Shown here: one piece after another, positions 7,242 through 14,442 of the stretch
Position numbering within the stretch: the first letter of the stretch is position 1
Layout: every line of letters starts with the position of its first letter
Assembly: GCA_019456245.1 (NCBI GenBank)
Contig: VRUF01000016.1
Location: 1-18,455, forward strand
Reading direction: 5' to 3'
DNA: 18,455 nucleotides
Origin: Planctomycetota bacterium
GTDB lineage: Bacteria > Planctomycetota > Phycisphaerae > Sedimentisphaerales > Anaerohalosphaeraceae
The notes under the pieces: generated by a model
Told to the model about the DNA's origin: nothing
Database searches by the model: none
The model's input: the letters and a program-made list of their open reading frames with translations, nothing else
Position numbers and translations under genes: made by a program

Positions 7242-8819
7242 TTATGATATGATCAAACTATTGCCCGTCATTTCTTCGGGTTTTTCAATTTCCATTATTT
7301 CCAGCATCGTAGGTATCGCATCTGCAAGCCTTCCGCCATCGCGCATTTTGCAGTTTTTATACTTCTCGTAGAATACGATAAAGGGCACCTTACCGATAGT
7401 ATGCGCCGTATGTTCCATATTGTGTTTACCGTCCCACATCTTCTCAAAGTTGCCGTGATCGGCCAATACCACCGCCGCGCCTCCAAGTGATTTCACCTTT
7501 GCAAGTATCTTGCCAACACACGCATCGACGGTTTCCGCCGCTTCTACGGCCGCAGCCAGCACACCGGTATGGCCAACCATATCGGGATTGGCAAAATTCA
7601 TAATGATCACGTCAAAGACATTGCTCTCAAGTTTTTCCATGATAACATCGCAAACTTCGTTAGCGCTCATCGAAGGTTTAAGGTCATAGGTCCGAACTTT
7701 CGGCGAGGGAACGATCTGTCTCTCCTCGCCTTCAAAAGGTTCCTCACGTCCGCAGTTAAAAAAGAACGTCACATGAGCATACTTTTCCGTTTCAGCGCAC
7801 CTGAACTGCTTAAGCCCCAGTTTACTGAAATAATCGCCGCCGATATTTTTCAAGCTCGTCTCTTTCGCAAACGCAACCTCGGCCGGTATGCTCGAATTAT
7901 ACTCCGTCATACAAACATAATGAACACAGGGACGCCCCTTACGTTCAAAACCGTCGAACCCATCGCCTTCGACAAACGCCCGAGTAATTTCCCGTGGTCT
8001 GTCACCCCTGAAATTAAAACAGATAACGCTGTCACCATTTTCGATAAGGGCGACAGGTTCCCCGTTTCCATCGTCGATGCAAACAGGTTTGACAAATTCG
8101 TCCGTCTCCTCATTTGCATAACTAGCCTCCATCGCCTCCGCCGCGGTTTTCGCCATATTCCCTTCACCAACCGTAAGACAATCGAAGGCTTCCTGAACAC
8201 GTTCCCATCTCAGGTCACGATCCATCGCATAAAAACGTCCCGCGATCGAAGCGATTTTCCCGGCACCGATTTCGCCCATTTTCTTCTCGATCTCAGCGAT
8301 ATACCCGGCTCCGCTGGTAGGCGGCGAATCACGTCCGTCAGTAAACGCGTGCAGATAAATATCCTCAAAACCCTGCCGTTTCGCCATCTCAAGCAACGCG
8401 TAAAGGTGTCCCAACAGCGAATGAACACCGATATCGCTGCAAAGTCCCATGACATGTACCTTCCCGCCATTGTCTTTCGCCTTTTGGAAGGCCCCAAGCA
8501 GAATCGCATTTTCAAAGAAATCACCTTCGCGAATAGCTTTGGTGATCTTCACCGAGCTTTGATAAACAACACGACCGGCCCCGATATTCTGGTGCCCAAC
8601 CTCGCTGTTACCCATGGTCCCGGCAGGGAGGCCAACATCTTCACCGCTTGTTTCGATAAGGCAATTCGGGTATTCTCCCATCAGCATATCATCCACAGGC
8701 GTTTTCGCCTGCTTGATCGCATTAAATTTCGACTCGGCGCAATCCGGATTGTATCCCCAGCCGTCACGGATTATCATAACAAAAGGTCGCCGACTAAGCT
8801 TTGGGTTATTCTCTATCAT
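7242..8819 (-). CDS. gpmI: 2,3-bisphosphoglycerate-independent phosphoglycerate mutase
   Basis: This 525-residue cytoplasmic enzyme interconverts 3- and 2-phosphoglycerate in glycolysis, using two metal ions and a serine phospho-intermediate. It belongs to the alkaline phosphatase superfamily. Visible motifs are the first metal Asp19 in IIRDGWG, the catalytic Ser72 in MGNSEVGHQNIGAGR, HAFTDGRDSPPTSG, NFRGDRPREITRAF, EKYAHVTFFFNCG, NFANPDMVGHTG and ADHGNFEKM. The length is normal for the family. The ATG at 8819 has AGGT about nine bases upstream. It is the first gene of the unit with mutL and btuFCD, driven by the promoter at 8862-8889. Nothing is missing or broken. Confidence 0.96.
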   Translation of the reverse strand: MIENNPKLSRRPFVMIIRDGWGYNPDCAESKFNAIKQAKTPVDDMLMGEYPNCLIETSGEDVGLPAGTMGNSEVGHQNIGAGRVVYQSSVKITKAIREGDFFENAILLGAFQKAKDNGGKVHVMGLCSDIGVHSLLGHLYALLEMAKRQGFEDIYLHAFTDGRDSPPTSGAGYIAEIEKKMGEIGAGKIASIAGRFYAMDRDLRWERVQEAFDCLTVGEGNMAKTAAEAMEASYANEETDEFVKPVCIDDGNGEPVALIENGDSVICFNFRGDRPREITRAFVEGDGFDGFERKGRPCVHYVCMTEYNSSIPAEVAFAKETSLKNIGGDYFSKLGLKQFRCAETEKYAHVTFFFNCGREEPFEGEERQIVPSPKVRTYDLKPSMSANEVCDVIMEKLESNVFDVIIMNFANPDMVGHTGVLAAAVEAAETVDACVGKILAKVKSLGGAAVVLADHGNFEKMWDGKHNMEHTAHTIGKVPFIVFYEKYKNCKMRDGGRLADAIPTMLEIMEIEKPEEMTGNSLIIS

Positions 8820-8861
8820 TAATAGTACCTGTAAAAAATATCAAAAATGTGGAATCTCACG

Positions 8862-8889
8862 ATTATAACGCTCCCGCCGATTTTTTCAA
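8862..8889 (-). promoter_or_regulatory. Sigma70-type promoter for gpmI-mutL-btuFCD
   Basis: On the minus strand TTGAAA (8884-8889) and a perfect TATAAT (8862-8867) are separated by 16 bases. Transcription would begin near 8855, leaving a leader of about 35 bases before the gpmI ATG. The leader is too short to hold a cobalamin riboswitch. Confidence 0.65.
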
Positions 8890-8998
8890 GCCAATTAGAC
8901 TGAACCCGGATTTCCCATATGAAGTCGTGCAAAAGAAATGAAAGTTGTTGGTGGAAGGGCCAAATTCGTGTTTTTGCTATTATTGCGGCTGAAACAAC

Positions 8999-9032
8999 CT
9001 CAAAATGAAGCTGAAAAGCTTGATTTTTTGAG
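8999..9032. other. Hairpin in the divergent gpmI / fusion-gene spacer
   Basis: Read on the plus strand, AAGCT (9008-9012) and AGCTT (9017-9021) pair around a GAAA tetraloop. The stem can extend outward, pairing CTCAAAAT (8999-9006) with ATTTT...GAG up to 9032 across a G-G mismatch and a two-base bulge. Six T residues (9024-9029) follow the inner stem. A competing hairpin, TTGAT (9020-9024) with ATCAA (9033-9037), would exclude it. It could be a weak terminator, a leader structure for the plus-strand gene at 9136, or a relic. No plus-strand gene ends upstream of it. The rest of the 316-base spacer (8820-9135) holds the gpmI promoter and a candidate -10 box; I see no RNA gene. Confidence 0.4.
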
Positions 9033-9088
9033 ATCAATCTGATATTCTGTTGGAAAAGAGGCTCAGCGGTGTATCTTAGCTCAAGATA

Positions 9089-9094
9089 TATAAT
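9089..9094 (+). promoter_or_regulatory. Candidate -10 box for the fusion gene at 9136
   Basis: A perfect TATAAT lies 41 bases before the ATG at 9136, at a sensible distance for a short leader. No recognisable -35 hexamer or extended -10 accompanies it: the 16-18 base window upstream reads around GCGGTG. If used, it probably needs an activator or an alternative sigma factor. Confidence 0.3.
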
Positions 9095-9135
9095 GGTATA
9101 TGGGAAATTTCAGATATAGATGGGAATAAATAAGC

Positions 9136-12100
9136 ATGGTTATCACTAAGGGTATGGATCGACAAATGTGGTGCGTTTCGCTTCTCGTTGCATGCGGATG
9201 GTTTACAGCATTCCTCACACCGGCTGCCGCAAGCAACGCAGAAGAACAGGATATGGCCCAGTTGTATGCAAAAAAGGGAACGTGGGCCGAGACCATGATA
9301 ACGACGCGGGCTGTCTGCGCCAAACAACTCGCACGGCCCGTGATCACGTTGGGGTATTGGTATTATACCCAGCCGAAAAAGTTCGCTAACTTTTCCCAGC
9401 GCCGTGTTCTGGACAACATCGATTTTGAGGAGCGGAGCCCCAACGGCAAAAAGTGCTGGAAACCGAAAATGAGAATTGAGAATAGAAAGGTCTATGCGCC
9501 GATCCGTTTGGGTGTTGAGCCGATATACATGGTCCTCACTATAACCGTTGACGGCGGTCCGGCGTCCTACCCTGTCCACCTTGCATGCAGCCAAGGGTAT
9601 GATCTGTGGTTCAATGGCCGGAAGATTCAGTCGAAAAATGTTCGCTGTGACGTAGAACGTGACCAAGACAGGTTTGTCCTGGACTTGAAACCGGGCGACA
9701 ATAAACTGCTGCTCAAGATCCACAACTCTGCCGGGCTTCCCAAGTTCTATTTTTCTCGTCCGGTGGATCCCGCTCGCTTTCTATGGGAGAAAATTGCGAA
9801 AGACTTTCCGCGTCACGCAATGTGGATAAACGAAGACGCCGGGGATGACAAAATCCACGCCTGGCTCCGGAGTCCCGACAAAGTGGAACTGGAGCAAGAG
9901 TTCATTGCTGCCGTAGCGGCAGAAATCGGATTGGCGGGTGAACTGCTTCTCAAGGATTTCGACGCATTGCAGCAGGCCGACGTCGCAGCAGGCGACGCGC
10001 AGTGGCTGACGCTGTACGAGCGTAGTGCCCAATTGCGCGACCGGTTCCGTACAGCACGGAGATACGTTACACCTGAAAGCATGCGAGCTTTGCGGATGGC
10101 CGTCGAGGATCTCGGCAATACCGAGCATCTGGAACGCCTGGCGGATATCGAAAGGCGTGTGCGGCAGGTTCTGGATGGACTGGCGCGGGGGCAAGAGTCA
10201 ATACTGGCCAAGACGGACCGGATTCTTGCATACCGGCGCCAAGCCCTTCTGGCCAATCCGTTGCTCGATTTTGACCGGCTGCTCCTGGTCAAACGCAGCA
10301 TCGATCAACTCGGCCTGCCGCGAAACTGGCTGGGCAACTGTGCGCTCGATGAATTCAATTTCGACAATGAGATAGCAGTGCTTTCGCCGGTCAAACCGTC
10401 TGGCGAGCTGACGACTTTCTACAAGCCGGACCACTCGGGTTTTGTCGGGGACGTGGACCTGAATTTCGACGCTGACAAGATGCTGTTCTCGATGCCGGGC
10501 AGCCATGGCCGGTGGCATGTCTGGGAGATCCAGGCCGACGGCACCGGTCTGCGTCAGCTTACCGAGACTGAACACACCGACGTCGAAAACTACGACGCGT
10601 GTTATATGCCGGACGGCCGCATCGTGTTTGCGTCTACTCGTTGCTTCGCCGGCGTCCCATGTATCCGCGGGAAACAAAATGTAGCCAACCTGTGCGTAAT
10701 GGACGCCGACGGCGGCAACATCAGGCAACTTTGCTTCGACCAGGACCACAACTGGAGTCCGGCGATGCTCAACAACGGGCGTGTACTGTTCACGCGGTGG
10801 GAGTATTCCGACACTTCTCACTACTTCTCGATCTTGCTGTTTCACATGAACCCGGACGGTACCGGTCAGGCTGAGTATTACGGCAGCAACTCCTACTGGC
10901 CGAACGCGATATTCTTTGCACGGCCGATTCCGGATCATCCGACGCAGGTGGTGGGCATCGTCTCGGGCCATCATGGTGTACCGCGCATGGGTGAGTTGGT
11001 GATATTTGACCCGGCGAAAGGACGACACGAGGCCGACGGTGTCGTGCAACGCATTCCCGGTTACGGCAAAAAAGTCGAACCGATAATAAAGGACGCACTG
11101 GTCGACGATTCATGGCCGAAATTCCTGCATCCCTATCCGTTAAGCGATAAGTACTTCCTGGTATCGAGCCAACTGGACGAACATTCGAACTGGGGCATCT
11201 ATCTGGTCGATATTTTCGACAACATGCTGCTGCTCAAGGAAGAGCCCGGTTACGTCCTCTTCGAGCCGCTCCCCTGGCGCAAAACGGAGAGGCCGCCAGT
11301 GCTTCCCAACAAGGTGGATCTGAAGAGCCGGGAGGCCACCGTACATATGGTCGATGTCTATGATGGTCCCGGGCTTGAAGGAGTTCCGCGCGGAACGGTC
11401 AAGAACCTGCGCATTTACGAATTTCACTATGCCTACCCCAAGATGGGCGGCTGGAAGGATATTGCTGTAGACGGGGGCTGGGACATCCGCCGGATTCTTG
11501 GAACTGTCCCGGTTTACGAAGATGGCTCGGCGGCGTTCACGGTACCGGCCAACACACCGTTGGCCGTGCAGCCGCTCGACGAAGAAGGCCGCGCGATTCA
11601 ACTCATGCGGAGCTGGTTTACGGCCATGCCCGGCGAGAGTCTATCGTGTGTCGGTTGCCATGAGCGGCAGAACACAGTACCGGCCGTGAAACGCACGATC
11701 GCTTCCAACGCAAAACCCTCGGATATCGTGCCGTGGTACGGCCCTGCCCGGGGCTTCAGCTTCAACCGGGAAGTACAGCCCGTCCTTGACAAGTATTGCG
11801 TAGGATGCCACAACGACGAATCGCAGCGCGACGGGGTAAAGATGCTCGACCTCGCTGCCAAGGAGAAAAATGGATGGAAAAACTTCCCTCCCGCTTATCT
11901 GGCGCTCCATCCCTATGTACGCCGGCCCGGCCCGGAGAGCAACTACCACATTGACAAGGCTCTGGAATACCACGCCAACACGAGTGAGCTTGTCCAGATG
12001 CTCGAGAAAGGCCACTATAACGTCAAGCTTGACGAGGAGGCATGGGACCGTCTCGTCACTTGGATCGATCTCAACGTGCCCGCTCACGGTACCTGGGGCG

Positions 12101-13218
12101 AAAGCGAACAAATCCAATCCGACTTCCACCAGCGCCGTCTGGAAATGCGTACACGCTACGCCAACCGGCCGGAAGACCCCGAAGCGATTCTCGCTGTCGA
12201 TAGAGGACCGATAGAATTTGTCCGCCCCGAGCCGATGGACAAGCCCCAGTTGGCGTCCGCAGTGGATATTACTGGCTGGCCCTTTAATGGCGAGACCGCC
12301 AGAGTGCGCCAGAGCGCGGCAGGGCTAAAGACGCGGCGAACCATCGATATGGGCAACGGCATCACCATCGATCTCGTGCTCATCCCGGCCGGTCAATTCG
12401 TCATGGGCAGTTTCGACGGATATCCCGATGAACGCCCGGCAACCCCGGTGACTGTCGAGGACCCGTTCTGGATGGGTGTGATGGAGGTGACGAACGAGCA
12501 GTTCCAGCGGATATACCCGGACCACGACAACGCGTTCCTGGATAAGCAAAAGACAGATCACATTAGTCAGGGATATTCTATACGGGGCGCTCGCCAACCG
12601 GCGATACGAGTCTCGTGGTCGCAGGCGATCAGTTTCTGTCGCAAGCTGTCGGAACTCACAGGCGAGACGGTGGACCTGCCTACGGAAGCGCAGTGGGAAT
12701 GGGCCTGCCGGGCCGGTACTGACACACCGCTGTATTTCGGCGATCTGGACACCGATTTTTCGAGTCATGCCAATCTGGCCGATGATTCCATCAAACTTCT
12801 GGCGCTCGGAGGAGAAACGCCCAACGAATACGAGGCGTTTAATCCCAGAGATCGGCGGTTCAATGACGGAGAAAAAATAATGGCCGATTCGGGCAAGTAC
12901 GCGCCGAATCCATGGGGCCTCCATGATATGCACGGCAACGTTTGGGAGTGGACTAGTTCCCTCTTTAAAACCTACCCATATCGTGAAGATGACGGCCGTA
13001 ACGAGATTGCCCAAGATGGCGACCGGGTAGTCCGGGGCGGATCATGGTACGACCGGCCCAAACGCGCGCGTTCCGCGTTCCGGCTCGCATACAGGCCTTA
13101 TCAGCGCGTCTACAACGTGGGTTTTCGGGTGGTGATTCCAGCAAAGGCCTCGTCTCTGGCCAAAATTAGGAATTTCAATGAAATCAACGCCTTGAAAACA
13201 GAGCGCATTATCCGGTAA
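9136..13218 (+). CDS. Exported fusion: HzsA-like propeller, two haem-c sites, FGE/SUMF1-type domain
   Basis: This 1360-residue protein has a signal peptide (about 1-36, probably cut after AAASNA). A beta-sandwich-like region at about 140-215 includes LWFNGRKI and PGDNKLLLKIHN. A helical stretch covers about 230-400. From about 436 to 800 there is a TolB/PD40-like propeller of the hydrazine synthase alpha middle-domain type (IQADGTGLRQLTE, MDADGGNIRQL). Haem-c sites follow at C838-V-G-C841-H842, in the family context MRSWFTAMPGESLSCVGCHE, and at C888-V-G-C891-H892. An FGE/SUMF1 domain runs from about 1076 to the end (IPAGQFVMGS, LPTEAQWEWACRAG, DMHGNVWEWT, RGGSWYDR, VGFRVV). Location is periplasmic and a redox role is likely; the substrate is unknown. 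Alternative starts are ATG 9154 and 9166; none has an ideal ribosome binding site. It appears to be a single-gene unit. Confidence 0.85.
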   Translation: MVITKGMDRQMWCVSLLVACGWFTAFLTPAAASNAEEQDMAQLYAKKGTWAETMITTRAVCAKQLARPVITLGYWYYTQPKKFANFSQRRVLDNIDFEERSPNGKKCWKPKMRIENRKVYAPIRLGVEPIYMVLTITVDGGPASYPVHLACSQGYDLWFNGRKIQSKNVRCDVERDQDRFVLDLKPGDNKLLLKIHNSAGLPKFYFSRPVDPARFLWEKIAKDFPRHAMWINEDAGDDKIHAWLRSPDKVELEQEFIAAVAAEIGLAGELLLKDFDALQQADVAAGDAQWLTLYERSAQLRDRFRTARRYVTPESMRALRMAVEDLGNTEHLERLADIERRVRQVLDGLARGQESILAKTDRILAYRRQALLANPLLDFDRLLLVKRSIDQLGLPRNWLGNCALDEFNFDNEIAVLSPVKPSGELTTFYKPDHSGFVGDVDLNFDADKMLFSMPGSHGRWHVWEIQADGTGLRQLTETEHTDVENYDACYMPDGRIVFASTRCFAGVPCIRGKQNVANLCVMDADGGNIRQLCFDQDHNWSPAMLNNGRVLFTRWEYSDTSHYFSILLFHMNPDGTGQAEYYGSNSYWPNAIFFARPIPDHPTQVVGIVSGHHGVPRMGELVIFDPAKGRHEADGVVQRIPGYGKKVEPIIKDALVDDSWPKFLHPYPLSDKYFLVSSQLDEHSNWGIYLVDIFDNMLLLKEEPGYVLFEPLPWRKTERPPVLPNKVDLKSREATVHMVDVYDGPGLEGVPRGTVKNLRIYEFHYAYPKMGGWKDIAVDGGWDIRRILGTVPVYEDGSAAFTVPANTPLAVQPLDEEGRAIQLMRSWFTAMPGESLSCVGCHERQNTVPAVKRTIASNAKPSDIVPWYGPARGFSFNREVQPVLDKYCVGCHNDESQRDGVKMLDLAAKEKNGWKNFPPAYLALHPYVRRPGPESNYHIDKALEYHANTSELVQMLEKGHYNVKLDEEAWDRLVTWIDLNVPAHGTWGESEQIQSDFHQRRLEMRTRYANRPEDPEAILAVDRGPIEFVRPEPMDKPQLASAVDITGWPFNGETARVRQSAAGLKTRRTIDMGNGITIDLVLIPAGQFVMGSFDGYPDERPATPVTVEDPFWMGVMEVTNEQFQRIYPDHDNAFLDKQKTDHISQGYSIRGARQPAIRVSWSQAISFCRKLSELTGETVDLPTEAQWEWACRAGTDTPLYFGDLDTDFSSHANLADDSIKLLALGGETPNEYEAFNPRDRRFNDGEKIMADSGKYAPNPWGLHDMHGNVWEWTSSLFKTYPYREDDGRNEIAQDGDRVVRGGSWYDRPKRARSAFRLAYRPYQRVYNVGFRVVIPAKASSLAKIRNFNEINALKTERIIR

Positions 13219-13242
13219 ACTGACGCGCATGACGATTTACAT

Positions 13243-13270
13243 TTGCCTGTCAGGATTAATAGCGTATAAT
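13243..13270 (+). promoter_or_regulatory. Sigma70-type promoter for the VOC/cupin unit
   Basis: TTGCCT (13243-13248) and a perfect TATAAT (13265-13270) are separated by 16 bases. Transcription would start near 13277, about 46 bases before the ATG at 13323. It lies 25 bases past the end of the fusion gene, so the downstream genes can be expressed independently of it. Confidence 0.6.
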
Positions 13271-13322
13271 TGCGGTTGTTAGAATTGCTTAATCGATCTT
13301 TATTAAAAGAAAGGACTTGCTC

Positions 13323-13643
13323 ATGTCTGCACCGGTATTTAATCATCTTGGCGTTCCATGCCCTGACCCGATAGAGAACTCAAATTTCCTCGAAGGCGGC
13401 AAGGTACACTACACGGACCCAGAGGCCCATCCATACAAGATTGAATTTCTGTATTTTGAAGCAGACTCTCCAATGCCCCAGGAACTTCAAAATACCCCTC
13501 ACGCAGCCTTTATGGTCGAAAATCTGGAAGAATCTCTCGAAGGCCAGAAGGTAATAATGCCACCGACAGATATTAATGAAAACCTGAAGATCGCTTTTAT
13601 TATGGATGGACCGGCCTTAATTGAACTAATGCAAAGCAAGTAG
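13323..13643 (+). CDS. Small VOC-fold (glyoxalase-like) protein
   Basis: This cytoplasmic 106-residue protein has the paired beta-alpha-beta modules of the vicinal oxygen chelate superfamily. VFNHLGVPCPDP opens the first module and IEFLYFEADSP closes it; TPHAAFMVENLEESLEG opens the second and ALIELMQ closes it. His8, the Glu of IEFLYF, the His of PHAAF and the Glu of IELM fall where VOC proteins place their metal ligands. It could therefore be a metal-dependent lyase, isomerase or epimerase, or simply bind a small molecule. The substrate cannot be read. The ATG at 13323 has AAAGGA seven bases upstream; an in-frame TTG at 13317 is less likely. It is followed after 26 bases by the exported cupin, which suggests a shared, probably sugar-related pathway. 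Confidence 0.75.
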   Translation: MSAPVFNHLGVPCPDPIENSNFLEGGKVHYTDPEAHPYKIEFLYFEADSPMPQELQNTPHAAFMVENLEESLEGQKVIMPPTDINENLKIAFIMDGPALIELMQSK

Positions 13644-13669
13644 ACAAACGATACGAAAGGATAATGATC

Positions 13670-14365
13670 ATGTTGAATATGAACAGACGCCAGGTAATAG
13701 GCGGCCTCGCGGCAGGCGCAGTGGCCACCTCTTCTCTTTTCACCGCTGGCTGTAAGGATCAGCCCGCTAATTCAGGAGCATCATCTATGGCATGGAAAAA
13801 TCCAGAAAATAAAGACTTTTACAAAGCTGACAGTACATTTGACCTCGAAAAAGCCAAACAGGCCTATTATGACATGATGAAATACTACAATTATCCCATC
13901 GTGGATCGTTTGAAAAGCGACGATTTCTGGGCCGTTGATTTTGGCCTCGACAACTTCACGGAAGTCGGAATGGCCGGTATCCTCTGGATCAATAACAAAG
14001 AGCACAACTATATGGGTCATGAAATTTTCCTCCTTCCCGGACAGATGATACCTGAGCACTGGCACATGCCCACCACAGACGTCGGAGCGAAACTGGAAGC
14101 ATGGCAGCTGCGGTACGGTTCGGTAACTCTTTATTCCGAAGGTACTCCGACACCGGGCGGAGACGAACGTATCCCGCCGATTCATCGCGATATTGCTGTT
14201 GCAAGGACCGAGAAGAAATTACAGCCAGGCGAGGTTGGCAAACTTGCAGCCGCTGAGGAAAAACACTGGATGCTCGGAGGCCCGGAAGGAACGATCGTTA
14301 CCGAGTACGCAACTTATCATGATAACGATGGATTACGCTTTACGCATCCGGACATAAAGTTCTAG
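13670..14365 (+). CDS. Tat-exported cupin, D-lyxose ketol-isomerase-like
   Basis: This 231-residue protein has a twin-arginine signal: NRRQVIGG at residues 5-12, a weakly hydrophobic Ala/Gly stretch, then TAGC at 25-28 as a possible but imperfect lipobox. The mature part is a cupin. MIPEHWHMPTTDVGAKLEAW gives His130, His132 and Glu143, and His199 lies in EEKHWMLGG. This H-x-H-x10-E plus distant His arrangement is how D-lyxose/D-mannose isomerases bind Mn2+. The conserved start DMMKYYNYPIVDRL also fits sugar isomerase relatives. The activity is inferred; another metal-dependent isomerase is possible. Export is unusual for such an enzyme. ATG 13670 has GAAAGG nine bases upstream; ATG 13664 is only three bases from it. 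Confidence 0.7.
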   Translation: MLNMNRRQVIGGLAAGAVATSSLFTAGCKDQPANSGASSMAWKNPENKDFYKADSTFDLEKAKQAYYDMMKYYNYPIVDRLKSDDFWAVDFGLDNFTEVGMAGILWINNKEHNYMGHEIFLLPGQMIPEHWHMPTTDVGAKLEAWQLRYGSVTLYSEGTPTPGGDERIPPIHRDIAVARTEKKLQPGEVGKLAAAEEKHWMLGGPEGTIVTEYATYHDNDGLRFTHPDIKF

Positions 14366-14442
14366 GCAGTTTGCAATTTTTTTGATCGCAAATCTACCAT
14401 CATCAAAGGTGCAGAAACGATCTTTATATAAGGGACAATCGG

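Noticed and set aside
7569..8822. A 417-codon open frame on the plus strand opposite gpmI
   Set aside because: It is the antisense of a clear, complete gpmI, and its sequence has no recognisable domain. Long antisense frames arise from codon bias.
8890..8998. Possible insertion-sequence end or intergenic repeat in the divergent spacer
   Set aside because: There is no second copy, no inverted-repeat partner, no target duplication and no transposase fragment in the window, so it cannot be supported here.
8819..9037. A 72-codon minus-strand frame whose stop overlaps the gpmI ATG (TAATG)
   Set aside because: It starts at TTG, its protein looks random, and the strong gpmI promoter lies inside it, so it would be mostly untranscribed.
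10198..11049. A 283-codon minus-strand frame inside the fusion gene
   Set aside because: It lies opposite the well-supported propeller coding region, and the translation shows no family features.
14371..14395. TTTGC...GCAAA with a T7 run after the cupin gene as a terminator
   Set aside because: The T-run lies in the loop rather than after the stem, and the stem has only five pairs.
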